NCBI RefSeq assembly: GCF_019710575.1
Contig: NZ_JAHWFK010000023.1
Coordinates: 1 to 64,000, forward strand
Source: Paractinoplanes polyasparticus
GTDB taxonomy: Bacteria; Actinomycetota; Actinomycetes; Mycobacteriales; Micromonosporaceae
Direction of reading: 5' to 3'
DNA length: 64,000 nucleotides
The position numbers and the translations under genes are program-made. The notes under the pieces were generated by a model. The model did no database searches. It saw nothing but the letters and a program-made list of their open reading frames with translations, and was not told the DNA's origin. Positions within the stretch are counted from its first letter, which is position 1. Each line of letters begins with the position of its first letter. Positions 14,351-23,327 of this stretch are shown here, one piece after another.

Positions 14351-16246
14351 GTGGCACGACCACCACAGGGACAGATGCATCCCGGACGGCAGCTTGCCGT
14401 GCTCGGCGCGATCTTCGTTGTCCTTTACCTGCTCGTCTTCTTCGCGGGCGGGGCGAGTGGCTCCTTCACCGACCGTCTGCACCCCAAGCTCGGCCTCGAC
14501 CTGGTGGGTGGCACGCAGGCCACCTACATCGCGTCGGTCCAGGGCGGCCAGGTGCCGCCGAAGGCGAACATGGAGCAGGCCCGCGACATCATCGAGGAGC
14601 GGGTGAACGCCCTCGGCGTCTCCGAGGCCGAGGTGGTCATCCAGGGTGACCGCAACATCGTGGTCTCGCTCGCCGGCAAGGCCGACGACCAGCTCAAGGA
14701 CCTGTCGCAGGCCGCGCAGATGCGTTTCCGCATGGTCATCGGCGCGACGGGTGACGCCGCCGCGGTCGCGCTGAACCCGCCGTCGGCCCAGCCGAGCGCC
14801 CCGGCCTCCGCTCCGGGCAGCGCCCCGGCGAGTGCCCCGGCCAACCCGCCCGCGAGCGGCGGCGCCAACGCCCCCCAGGTCGGTAACAGCCCCTCCTCCG
14901 GTGGTCAGGGTGGCGGCGCGCCCGCCCCCAGCGCCACGCCGAGCGCCCCCGCGCCGTCGCCCAGCGCGACCGGGGACGCGCCGGTGAGCGCCGACACGCA
15001 GCAGCAGCGCGACGCCGTCGAGAAGAAGGTCGGCGCCGCCGCGTGGGCCGCGGCCGAGAAGCTGACCGCTCCGGTCGACCTGCAGTCCAACCCCAAGGCC
15101 GGCCTGCCGTTCGCGAACTTCGCCAAGCTGAGCGGCGAAGAGATCAACGTGCTGACCCCGCAGATGCAGTTCAACGTGCCGACGGTCAGCTGCAAGCAGC
15201 TCGAGGACCGGCCGAACGGCGCCATCGACGCCGTCAACTCCCAGGCCGTCGCCTGCTACCAGGGCGGCAAGGTCCTGCTCGACAAGGCTCCGGTCGTCGG
15301 TGAGGACATCTCCAAGGCGAGCCCGCAGCTCGACCAGCAGACCGGCCAGTGGGTCGTCTCGCTCGACTTCACCAGCGCCGGCTCGGCCAAGTGGGCCGCG
15401 CTGACCCGGCAGGCGTTCGAGGCCACTCAGAGCGACCCCTGCTTCGTCGCCGCCCAGTCGCTGTACGGCCAGGTCGACCACTGTGCCGTCGCCGTGGTGC
15501 TCGACAAGAACGTCATCTCGGCGCCGCAGATCCAGGGCGTGCTGACCGGCACGTCGCAGATCACCGGCCAGTTCAACTCGGCCTCGTCGCGGCAGCTGGC
15601 CGACCAGCTCAACTTCGGCGCGCTGCCGGTCACCTTCACCTCGGGCCCGGCCCAGACCGTGTCGGCGACCCTGGGCATCCAGCAGCTGCAGGCCGGTCTG
15701 CTGGCCGCCGCGATCGGCATGGGCCTGGTGGCGATCTACGCGTTCTTCTACTACCGCCTGCTCGGCTCCGTGATCTTCCTGAGCCTGATCCTGTCGGGTC
15801 TGCTCACCTTCGGCGCGCTGGTGATCCTCGGCCGGACGATGGGCTTCACCCTGACCCTGGCCGGCATCGCCGGGTTCATCGTGTCGCTGGGTGTCGCGGC
15901 CGACTCGTTCGTCATCTACTTCGAACGTCTGAAAGACGAGATCCACGAGGGTCGAAGTCCGCGAAGTGCGGTGCCCAGAGCATGGGCGCGCGCACGCCGG
16001 ACGATCATCTCGGCGAACACGATCACCATCCTCGCCGCCGTGGTTCTCTACATCGTCTCGGTCGGCGCGGTGCAGGGCTTCGCCTTCGCGCTCGGCCTCT
16101 CGACCGTGCTCGACCTGGTCGTGGTGTTCCTCTTCCGTCACCCGATCATGACGATGTTCGCGCGGACCAAGGCGTTCCTGTCGCCGCGGGTCAGTGGCCT
16201 CGGCCGCGTCCTGCGTACTGCCACGACCGATCCCAAGGAGGCCTGA
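14351..16246 (+). CDS. secD: Protein translocase subunit SecD
   Basis: SecD uses the proton motive force to complete export through SecYEG. The 631-aa protein has TM1 (about 13-33), the LGLDLVGGTQ signature near 48-57, a large extracytoplasmic domain and five C-terminal TM helices. These include the conserved GFIVSLGVAADSFVIYFERL segment. The extracytoplasmic domain carries a low-complexity Ala/Pro/Ser/Gly insert at about 137-215. The start is GTG with GGGAG upstream. secF starts one base after the stop. Confidence 0.95.
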   Translation: MARPPQGQMHPGRQLAVLGAIFVVLYLLVFFAGGASGSFTDRLHPKLGLDLVGGTQATYIASVQGGQVPPKANMEQARDIIEERVNALGVSEAEVVIQGDRNIVVSLAGKADDQLKDLSQAAQMRFRMVIGATGDAAAVALNPPSAQPSAPASAPGSAPASAPANPPASGGANAPQVGNSPSSGGQGGGAPAPSATPSAPAPSPSATGDAPVSADTQQQRDAVEKKVGAAAWAAAEKLTAPVDLQSNPKAGLPFANFAKLSGEEINVLTPQMQFNVPTVSCKQLEDRPNGAIDAVNSQAVACYQGGKVLLDKAPVVGEDISKASPQLDQQTGQWVVSLDFTSAGSAKWAALTRQAFEATQSDPCFVAAQSLYGQVDHCAVAVVLDKNVISAPQIQGVLTGTSQITGQFNSASSRQLADQLNFGALPVTFTSGPAQTVSATLGIQQLQAGLLAAAIGMGLVAIYAFFYYRLLGSVIFLSLILSGLLTFGALVILGRTMGFTLTLAGIAGFIVSLGVAADSFVIYFERLKDEIHEGRSPRSAVPRAWARARRTIISANTITILAAVVLYIVSVGAVQGFAFALGLSTVLDLVVVFLFRHPIMTMFARTKAFLSPRVSGLGRVLRTATTDPKEA

Positions 16247-16247
16247 G

Positions 16248-17450
16248 ATGGCCCGCCAAGGTCTTGCCGCCCGGCTGTACGCGGGTGAGGCGAACGTCAA
16301 CATCATCGGCCGCCGCAAGCTGTGGTTCCTGATCGCCGGCCTGCTCGTCGCCATCTCGATCGCGAGCATCTCGATCAAGCAGTTCCACCTGGGCATCGAG
16401 TTCTCCGGTGGAACGTCGTTCAGCGTCCCGGCCAAGGTCGGCAACACCGAGCTCACCCAGGCCGAGGTCTCCGACGCGGTCGAGCGGGCCATCCAGGGTG
16501 TCGACCCGGGCGCCGAGGTCGGCGCCGCGCAGCGGGTCGGCACCGCCGGCGGCGCCGCGAGCTTCACCGTGCGGGCCACGGCGCTCACCGCGCAGCAGGC
16601 CGAGCAGGCCAAGACGGCCCTGGTGCAGGATCTCGGCGTCAGCCCGGAGGAGGTGAGCGACGACCAGGTGTCGGCGGCCTGGGGCGGGCAGGTGACGAGG
16701 CAGGCGCTGCTGGGCCTGATCATCTTCCTGGTGCTGGTGATGGTCTATCTGGTCGTCCGGTTCGAGTGGCGGATGGCGGTCGCGGCCCTCAGCTCGCTGT
16801 TGCTCGACCTGATCGTCACGGCGGGCGTCTATTCGCTGGTCGGCTTCGAGGTCACGCCATCGACGGTGATCGGCTTCCTGACGATTCTGGGTTATGCGCT
16901 GTACGACGTGGTGGTGGTGTTCGACAAGATCCAGGAGAACACGCGCGGCATCACGGCCAGCAGTGTGCGGACCTACAACGAGGCGGCCAACCTCGCGGTC
17001 AACCAGACCCTGATGCGTTCGCTCAACACCGGTCTGGTGGCGCTGCTGCCGGTCGGCGGCCTGCTCTTCATCGGCGCCGGCCTGCTCGGCGCGGGCACCC
17101 TGAAGGACCTGGGCCTGGTGCTCTTCGTCGGCATGGGCTTCGGCGTCATCGCCTCGATCCTGTTCGCGGCCCCGGTGCTCACGGTGCTCAAGGACCGCGA
17201 GCCGAGGATCAAGGCGCATACCGCCCGGGTGCTCGCCCGCCGGGCCGGCGCCCGCTCGGGCGACGTCGCTCCGCGCGGCGAGCGCACGGGCCGCGACGCC
17301 AACGTCGCCGACTCGGACGAGACGGCTCCGGCGCTGGCCTCGGCCGCGCCGCGGCCGGGCAGCCGCCCGACGGCCAAGCGCAACACCAACCGCGGCGGAC
17401 GGCCCGGCGGCGCCGGCAACCGCCCCGCCGGGGGCAGCAAGCGTCGCTGA
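16248..17450 (+). CDS. secF: Protein translocase subunit SecF
   Basis: SecF pairs with SecD in the RND-type SecDF complex. The 400-aa protein shows TM1 (about 25-42), the FHLGIEFSGGTSF signature and five further TM helices with the conserved GYALYDVVVVFDKIQEN segment. A basic, Gly/Arg-rich cytosolic tail of about 70 residues follows. AAGGAGG inside the end of secD is its ribosome site, so the two are coupled. Confidence 0.95.
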   Translation: MARQGLAARLYAGEANVNIIGRRKLWFLIAGLLVAISIASISIKQFHLGIEFSGGTSFSVPAKVGNTELTQAEVSDAVERAIQGVDPGAEVGAAQRVGTAGGAASFTVRATALTAQQAEQAKTALVQDLGVSPEEVSDDQVSAAWGGQVTRQALLGLIIFLVLVMVYLVVRFEWRMAVAALSSLLLDLIVTAGVYSLVGFEVTPSTVIGFLTILGYALYDVVVVFDKIQENTRGITASSVRTYNEAANLAVNQTLMRSLNTGLVALLPVGGLLFIGAGLLGAGTLKDLGLVLFVGMGFGVIASILFAAPVLTVLKDREPRIKAHTARVLARRAGARSGDVAPRGERTGRDANVADSDETAPALASAAPRPGSRPTAKRNTNRGGRPGGAGNRPAGGSKRR

Positions 17451-17465
17451 CGCAGCACGACAGTG

Positions 17466-17495
17466 AAGGGGCAGCCGGATCACCGGCTGCCCCTT
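17466..17495 (+). terminator. Hairpin terminator after secF
   Basis: Perfect 13-bp arms AAGGGGCAGCCGG and CCGGCTGCCCCTT enclose an ATCA loop. No long T-run follows, as is common in high-GC actinobacteria. It lies 15 bases after secF and 23 bases before apt. Confidence 0.75.
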
Positions 17496-17518
17496 CGTCG
17501 TTCGTTAGGCTGTCGCGC

Positions 17519-18082
17519 GTGACCGATGAGAAGACGCGCGCCACCGGAGACAGCGGCCCCGATCTGGCCGCAGTGGTCGCCGGCGGCACGATCGACGTGC
17601 CCGACTTCCCCAAGCCGGGCATCACCTTCAAGGACCTGATGCCGCTGTTCGCCGACGGGCGGGCCTTCCACGAGGTGATCGACGGGATCGTCGCCCACTA
17701 CGGCGCCGACTCGTTCGACGTCGTGGCCGGCGTCGAGGCGCGCGGCTTCGTGGTGGCGGCGGCCGTCGCGTACGCGACGGGGGTGGGCGTCGTGCCGGTG
17801 CGCAAGGCGGGCAAGCTGCCGCGCCAGGCCCTGGCGGCCTCGTACGAGCTGGAATACGGCGAGGCCACCCTCGAGGTGCACGAGGACGCGTTCATCGCCG
17901 GACAGCGCGTCCTGGTGGTCGACGACGTGCTCGCCACCGGGGGCACGGCCGGCGCGGCTCTCGAGCTGGTCGAGCGGGCCGGCGGCACGGTCGTGGGCTT
18001 CACCGTGCTGATGGAGTTGGCCTTCCTGAAGGGCCGCGAGCGCCTGAAACCCCGCACTGTCCACGCCCTGCTGACCGTTTGA
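17519..18082 (+). CDS. apt: Adenine phosphoribosyltransferase
   Basis: Apt salvages adenine to AMP using PRPP. The 187-aa protein has the PRPP-binding motif VLVVDDVLATGGTA near 134-147, the N-terminal PDFPKPGITFKDLMPL block and the VEARGFVVAAAVAYATG segment. The GTG at 17519 gives the usual length; the very long open frame upstream is the shadow of secF. Location between secDF and rel is the conserved actinobacterial arrangement. Confidence 0.94.
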   Translation: MTDEKTRATGDSGPDLAAVVAGGTIDVPDFPKPGITFKDLMPLFADGRAFHEVIDGIVAHYGADSFDVVAGVEARGFVVAAAVAYATGVGVVPVRKAGKLPRQALAASYELEYGEATLEVHEDAFIAGQRVLVVDDVLATGGTAGAALELVERAGGTVVGFTVLMELAFLKGRERLKPRTVHALLTV

Positions 18083-18250
18083 TGGGGCTTTGCCGCTCTC
18101 CGGGCAGCTCTTTCGGAGGTTCGGCCGCGCCATCGGGGAAGACTGTGCGGGTAGGATGGCGTTCCTAACCAGGTGACCAACCCTGGCATTGGTGGACTTC
18201 TCCGGCCGGCGACGACCGGCCGGGTCCCGAGCGATGGTGTGAGGAGGCCG

Positions 18251-20686
18251 GTGTCCAGCGACGTCGTCCCTCCGGCGGAGGGCACGGTGCAGCCGACCGA
18301 GGACTCACAGAACGGTGCGGGTGCTCCGGTGCCCCCTGACGAGCCGAGGCCGGTCGAGGCACCCGACTCCGACGCGACTCAGCCGATGCCTCCGGCCGAG
18401 GCGCCGGCCGCGGGCTTCGGCACCCTGGCCGGCGCGCCCACCGGCCGCCGGGTGCGGGCCCGGCTGGCGCGCTTCAACGCGCCCTGGCAGAGCACCCAGG
18501 TCAGCGAGGTTCTCGAACCCCTGATCGCCACCCACCGGGCCAGCCACCCCAAGGCCGACGGCCGCATGCTGCAGCGCGCCTTCGACGTGGCCGCTCGCTG
18601 GCACTCGGGCCAGTACCGCAAGTCCGGCGACCCCTACATCACCCACCCGCTGGCCGTGGCGACGATCCTGGCCAACCTCGGCATGGACACGACGACCCTG
18701 GTCGCGGCCCTGCTGCACGACACCATCGAAGACACGGACTACTCGCTCGAGCAGATGCGCAGCGACTTCGGCGGCGAGGTCGCGCTGCTGGTCGACGGCG
18801 TCACCAAGCTCGACCGGGTCAAGCTGGGCGACGCGGCCAAGGCCGAGACCATCCGCAAGATGGTCGTGGCGATGGCCAAAGACCCGCGGGTGCTGGTCAT
18901 CAAGCTGGCCGACCGGCTGCACAACATGCGCACCCTGACCTTCCTGCCGCGCCCCAAGCAGGAGCAGAAGGCCAAGGAGACGCTCGAGATCCTGGCCCCG
19001 CTGGCTCACCGCCTCGGCATGAACACGATCAAGTGGGAGCTCGAGGATCTCGCCTTCGGCACCCTGTTCCCCAAGCGGTTCGAAGAGATCAACCGGCTCA
19101 TCGGCGAGCACCAGCCGCAGCGAGAGGCGCTGCTGCGCCAGGTGACCAACCGGGTGAGCCTCGACCTCAAGTCCGCGAAGATCAAGGCCGAGACCACCGG
19201 CCGCCCCAAGCACCTCTACTCGATCTATCAAAAGATGATCGTGCGGGGCCGCGACTTCAACGACATCTACGACCTGGTCGGCGTGCGCATCCTGGTCGAC
19301 ACGGTCCGCGACTGCTACGCCGCGCTGGGCGTCATCCACGCGAACTGGCAGCCCGTGCCGGGCCGGTTCAAGGACTACATCGCGATGCCGAAGTTCAACA
19401 TGTACCAGTCGTTGCACACGACGGTCATCGGCCCGACCGGCAAGCCGGTCGAGATGCAGATCCGCACGTTCGCGATGCACCGCACGGCCGAGTTCGGCAT
19501 CGCCGCCCACTGGAAGTACAAGGAGCAGAAGGGCGCGACGATCGTCGGCCCGCCGGCCCACATCGACGAGATGACCTGGCTGCGGCAGCTGCTCGACTGG
19601 CAGCGCGAGGCGAGTGACCCGTCCGAGTTCCTCGACGCGTTGCGCTTCGACCTGTCGAGTCAAGAGGTGTACGTCTTCACGCCCAAGGGCGACGTCATCC
19701 CGCTGCCGACGGGGTCGACCCCGGTCGACTTCGCCTACGCGGTGCACACCGAGGTCGGGCACAAGTGCATCGGCGCCCGGGTCAACGGCAAGCTGGTGCC
19801 GCTCGAGTCGACGCTCTCCAACGGCGACGTCATCGAGATCTTCACCTCGAAGTCGGCCAACGCCGGCCCCACGCAGGACTGGCTCGGCTTCGTCAAGAGC
19901 CCGCGGGCGCGGACGAAGATCCGGCAGTACTTCAACAAGGAGCGCCGCGAGGAGGCGATCGAGGACGGCAAGGAGGCCATCGTCAAGGCGATGCGCAAGC
20001 AGGGCCTGCCCCTGCAGCGCATGCTGACGAACGAGAACCTCACGACGATCGCCCGCGATCTGCACCTGGCCGACGTCGCGTCGCTCTACGCGGCGATCGG
20101 CGAAAGCACGGTGTCGGCCCAGTCGGTCGTGCAGAAGCTGGTCGCCGGCTTCGGCGGCGAGGAGGGCGCGGTCGAGGACATCGCCGAGACCGCCGTCGCG
20201 ACCCGCCCGCCGCGCAACCGCAGCACCGCGCAGGACCCCGGCGTCGTGGTCAAGGGTGTCAGCGACGTGTGGGTGAAGCTGGCCCGCTGCTGCACCCCGG
20301 TGCCGGGCGACGCGGTGTTCGGCTTCGTCACCCGCTCGGGCGGCGTCAGCGTCCACCGGGAAGACTGCGCCAACGCCGAAGACCTGCGCGACCAGCAGGA
20401 ACGCGTCGTCGAGGTGACGTGGAAGCCGACCAGCGCGTCCACCTTCCTGGTGGCGATCCAGGTCGAGGCGCTCGACCGGCACAAGCTGCTGGCCGACGTC
20501 ACCCGGGTGCTCTCGGAGGAGCGGGTCAACATCCTCTCGGCGACCGTCACCACGACCCGCGACCGGGTGGCCGTCAGCCGGTTCACGTTCGAGATGGCCG
20601 ACCCGAAGCATCTGGGTCACCTGGTGGCCGCCGTGCGTAAGGTCGACGGCGTCTTCGACGCCTACCGCGTCACGTCCGGCGCCTAG
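18251..20686 (+). CDS. rel: Bifunctional (p)ppGpp synthetase/hydrolase Rel
   Basis: This 811-aa RSH enzyme makes and degrades (p)ppGpp. In order: a disordered acidic N-terminus (1-75); an HD hydrolase domain with HPLAVATILA and LLHDTIEDTDYS (about 130-165); the synthetase domain with RFKD at 372-375, the RxKD form found in bifunctional Rel enzymes, and EFGIAAHWKYK; then TGS and a C-terminal ACT domain (FLVAIQVEALDRHKLLADV). GAGGAGG precedes the chosen GTG at 18251, although its spacing is tight; an in-frame GTG at 18173 is the alternative. A TAGGAT -10 at 18152-18157 fits the 18251 start better. Confidence 0.93.
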   Translation: MSSDVVPPAEGTVQPTEDSQNGAGAPVPPDEPRPVEAPDSDATQPMPPAEAPAAGFGTLAGAPTGRRVRARLARFNAPWQSTQVSEVLEPLIATHRASHPKADGRMLQRAFDVAARWHSGQYRKSGDPYITHPLAVATILANLGMDTTTLVAALLHDTIEDTDYSLEQMRSDFGGEVALLVDGVTKLDRVKLGDAAKAETIRKMVVAMAKDPRVLVIKLADRLHNMRTLTFLPRPKQEQKAKETLEILAPLAHRLGMNTIKWELEDLAFGTLFPKRFEEINRLIGEHQPQREALLRQVTNRVSLDLKSAKIKAETTGRPKHLYSIYQKMIVRGRDFNDIYDLVGVRILVDTVRDCYAALGVIHANWQPVPGRFKDYIAMPKFNMYQSLHTTVIGPTGKPVEMQIRTFAMHRTAEFGIAAHWKYKEQKGATIVGPPAHIDEMTWLRQLLDWQREASDPSEFLDALRFDLSSQEVYVFTPKGDVIPLPTGSTPVDFAYAVHTEVGHKCIGARVNGKLVPLESTLSNGDVIEIFTSKSANAGPTQDWLGFVKSPRARTKIRQYFNKERREEAIEDGKEAIVKAMRKQGLPLQRMLTNENLTTIARDLHLADVASLYAAIGESTVSAQSVVQKLVAGFGGEEGAVEDIAETAVATRPPRNRSTAQDPGVVVKGVSDVWVKLARCCTPVPGDAVFGFVTRSGGVSVHREDCANAEDLRDQQERVVEVTWKPTSASTFLVAIQVEALDRHKLLADVTRVLSEERVNILSATVTTTRDRVAVSRFTFEMADPKHLGHLVAAVRKVDGVFDAYRVTSGA

Positions 20687-20694
20687 CCGGAAAA

Positions 20695-20726
20695 GAAAGG
20701 GCCCCCGCCGAAGCGGGGGCCCTTTC
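20695..20726. terminator. Bidirectional terminator between rel and cyclophilin 1
   Basis: Perfect arms GAAAGGGCCCCCGC and GCGGGGGCCCTTTC enclose CGAA. The hairpin sits between the convergent rel and peptidyl-prolyl isomerase genes, with T-rich ends on both strands, so it can serve both. Confidence 0.88.
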
Positions 20727-20737
20727 TCATGAACCGA

Positions 20738-21580
20738 TCAGGCGGCGGCCATCGTCAGCGACTTGATGGTCACCTCTTTCTTCGGGTGGCCACCTCCCGC
20801 GGACTGCGCGAACGCGCCGTCGTCGCCCGCCTTGACCACGTCCTTGACGAGGTTCAGGCCCTCGGTGATCGTGCCGAGCAGCGTGTAGTTCGCCGGCAGC
20901 TGGGTGTCTTCCGAGCAGATGAAGAACTGGCTGCCGGTGCTGCCGGGCTGCCCGGTGTTGGCCATCGCGATCGAGCCCGCCGGGTACGGCTTCTTGGTGT
21001 CGGTCGGCAGGTTCTCCTCGGCCATGGTGTAGCTCGGGCCGCCCTGGCCGTCGGTCTCGCGCCAGCCCTTGCCCGAGGCGAACGGGTCGCCGCACTGGAG
21101 CACCTTGAAGGTCGCCTCGTTGACCAGGCGGTGGCACTTCGAGTTGTCCCAGAACTTCTTGCTCGCGAGGAACTCGAAGCTGGCCGCGGTGCAGGGCACC
21201 TTGGACTTGTCGACGGTCGCCTTGATGACGCCCAGGTTGGTGTCCATGGTCAGCACGTCGCTGCCGGTGTTGGGTGCGGTCTTCGGCGGGGTGCCGACGT
21301 CCTTGACCTTGCCGCCGCCGCCCGCGTCGGGCGTCCAGGTGCAGGCGACCTGGCCGGCCGGGACGTTACCGGCCGCGGTGGGGGAGTCGGCCTTGTTGTC
21401 GTCACCGCCGATCGAGGTGACGATCCACACGGCGGCGCCCGCGATCAGCACGACGGCGATCGCCGAGCCGATGATGGCCTGCCGCTGCCGGCGCTTGCGG
21501 GCAGCCGCGGAACGCTCGGCCATCTCCTTCTCGAGACGGGCCCTCGCCGCCGCGCGTTGCCGGTCCTTGATCGACGACAC
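20738..21580 (-). CDS. Membrane-anchored cyclophilin-type peptidyl-prolyl isomerase, copy 1
   Basis: The 280-aa protein has a basic cytosolic N-terminus, one TM helix (about 36-56) and an extracytoplasmic cyclophilin domain. It probably folds exported proteins. The catalytic environment is kept: H150-R151 (matching the FHR motif), Q162 (LQCGDP) and GSQFFICSED near 217-226. The start is GTG with GGAGGAA upstream. A paralogue lies 36 bases upstream in the same direction, suggesting one transcript. Confidence 0.88.
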   Translation of the reverse strand: MSSIKDRQRAAARARLEKEMAERSAAARKRRQRQAIIGSAIAVVLIAGAAVWIVTSIGGDDNKADSPTAAGNVPAGQVACTWTPDAGGGGKVKDVGTPPKTAPNTGSDVLTMDTNLGVIKATVDKSKVPCTAASFEFLASKKFWDNSKCHRLVNEATFKVLQCGDPFASGKGWRETDGQGGPSYTMAEENLPTDTKKPYPAGSIAMANTGQPGSTGSQFFICSEDTQLPANYTLLGTITEGLNLVKDVVKAGDDGAFAQSAGGGHPKKEVTIKSLTMAAA

Positions 21581-21616
21581 GGTGTTCCTCCTGCTGCTGA
21601 TATGTCGGCCTGGGGC

Positions 21617-22471
21617 TCAGGACTGGGTGCTGGCCGAAGGGGCTACGGACGCCGGGGCGTCGCCGACGGTCAGGGTCTTGATGGTGATCTTCTTGGTCGG
21701 CTTGACCTTGTCGCCGGTGGCGTTGGCCGTCGTGGGGATCTTGGCCAGCTTGTCCACCGTCGCCTGCCCACCCGTCACCTTGCCGACGATCGAGAACTCC
21801 GGCGTGGCGGGGGAGTAGTCCTTGGTGAAGATCAGGAATTGACTGCCGTTGGTGCCCGGCGGGTTGCCGATCAGGGCGACGGTGCCCTTCGGGTAGAGCG
21901 GCGTGCTCGAACCGGGAGCGGCCGAGGCGCTCGGCTCGGGGGTGGTCGGCACGTTCTCGTTGTAGACGCTGTACGTCGGGCCGCCGAGACCCGTGCCGGA
22001 CGGGTCGCCGCAGCGCACCGCCCCGTACGCCGTGATCTCGTGGCAGTCGGTGTTGTCGTAGAACTTCTTGCTCGCCAGGTACGTGATGTCGGCCGTGCCG
22101 CACGGCGAGAGCTCGCTGTCGAGGCCCACGACGACCGGCTCACCCTGATTGGTGCTGATCGTCATCGTCTGGGTGCCGAGCGTCGGGATGTCCTTGGTCG
22201 GTGGCGTGCCCACGTCCTTCAGGTTCGAGTTCGTGGACGCGTTCTGCGGGGTCCAGAGACAGATGTCCTGGTCGGCCGCCTCGGTTGTCTCGTCGGAACC
22301 GAACGCGCCGCCGATCCACGCGACGCCGGCCACGATGAGCAGGACCGCCACCCCGGAACCGATGCCCGCGAGCATTCGCCGTCGGCGATTCTGTTTCGCG
22401 GCCCGCCGCACCATCTGCCGATCGAGCTTCGCCCGCGCCAGCTTGCGCTGCCGGTCCCTGCTGGATGCCAC
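21617..22471 (-). CDS. Membrane-anchored cyclophilin-like protein, copy 2, degenerate active site
   Basis: This 284-aa paralogue of the next gene has the same plan: a basic N-terminus, one TM (about 34-54) and a cyclophilin fold with GSQFLIFTKDYSPATPEFSIVGKV. The key catalytic Arg is Glu (H144-E145) and the substrate-contacting Gln is Arg (R153 in VRCGDP). Isomerase activity is therefore doubtful; a binding or chaperone role is possible. It is divergent from the metallo-hydrolase gene. TAGGAT and TACGAT hexamers in the gap face that gene. Confidence 0.85.
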   Translation of the reverse strand: MASSRDRQRKLARAKLDRQMVRRAAKQNRRRRMLAGIGSGVAVLLIVAGVAWIGGAFGSDETTEAADQDICLWTPQNASTNSNLKDVGTPPTKDIPTLGTQTMTISTNQGEPVVVGLDSELSPCGTADITYLASKKFYDNTDCHEITAYGAVRCGDPSGTGLGGPTYSVYNENVPTTPEPSASAAPGSSTPLYPKGTVALIGNPPGTNGSQFLIFTKDYSPATPEFSIVGKVTGGQATVDKLAKIPTTANATGDKVKPTKKITIKTLTVGDAPASVAPSASTQS

Positions 22472-22602
22472 CGAACGCTGTCCTCTCGAACGACCGTGTC
22501 ACACGCCCGCAAGAGTGTACGGCTACCTCCTGAGAAAGTGGTGTGCGCCCGCCCGACTAGGATCGTTACGATTCGTACCTGTCTGCGCGAGGAGGGCCCG
22601 GC

Positions 22603-23301
22603 GTGCTCGTCACCGGCTTCGAGGCCCAGGCCTTCGGCACCAATTGCTATGTGGTGGCCACCGCCCCGGGCGAGCAGTGCCTGATCGTCGACCCCGGCAT
22701 CGGCGTGCTCGACCGGCTCGACGAGGTGATCGCCGAGCACCGGCTCTTCCCGGCCGCGGTGCTGCTGACGCACGGCCACCTCGACCACAGCTTCTCGGTC
22801 GCCCCGGTCTGCGGCGCGCGCGGCGTCCCGGCGTACGTGCACCCCGCCGACACCGAGATGCTGGCCGACCCGGCCAAGGGTCTCGGCATGGGTATCGACC
22901 AGCTCTTCGGGGGTCGACTGACCTATTCGGAGCCCGACGACGTCGCCCTGCTCACCGACGGCGAGACGATGGTGCTGGCCGGCCTCGAGGTGACCGTCGA
23001 CCATGCGCCCGGCCATACCGGCGGGTCGGTGCTGTTCCGGCTGCCCGGCGCGGGCTCCTCCTTCGACGCGGACCAGGTCTGCCTCTCCGGGGATGTTCTC
23101 TTCGCCGGCTCGATCGGGCGCACCGACCTGCCGGGCGGCAGCACGCCGACGATGATGACCAGCCTGCGGGACAAGATCCTCCCGCTGGCCGACGACACCG
23201 TCGTCCTGCCCGGCCACGGACCGGCCACCACCGTCGGCCGCGAGCGCGCGACGAACCCGTACCTGCGGGAACTCGTCGCAGCGCCCGGCCGCGGACTTTG
23301 A
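22603..23301 (+). CDS. MBL-fold metallo-hydrolase (glyoxalase II-like)
   Basis: The 232-aa protein has the full metallo-beta-lactamase set: THGHLDH (about 56-62), the HAPGHTGGS histidine, the SGDVLFAGSIGR aspartate and PGHGP at the C-terminus. These bind two metal ions. Members of this subgroup include hydroxyacylglutathione hydrolase-like and persulfide dioxygenase enzymes; the substrate here is unknown. GAGGAGGG precedes the GTG start. hisS follows after 26 bases, a common actinobacterial pairing. Confidence 0.87.
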   Translation: MLVTGFEAQAFGTNCYVVATAPGEQCLIVDPGIGVLDRLDEVIAEHRLFPAAVLLTHGHLDHSFSVAPVCGARGVPAYVHPADTEMLADPAKGLGMGIDQLFGGRLTYSEPDDVALLTDGETMVLAGLEVTVDHAPGHTGGSVLFRLPGAGSSFDADQVCLSGDVLFAGSIGRTDLPGGSTPTMMTSLRDKILPLADDTVVLPGHGPATTVGRERATNPYLRELVAAPGRGL

Positions 23302-23327
23302 GCGTCTTCTGAGGAGATTGAAGAGCA

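Noticed and set aside
18305..20620. 771-codon minus-strand frame opposite rel
   Set aside because: It is an antisense shadow caused by high third-position GC. The plus strand encodes an unmistakable Rel protein.
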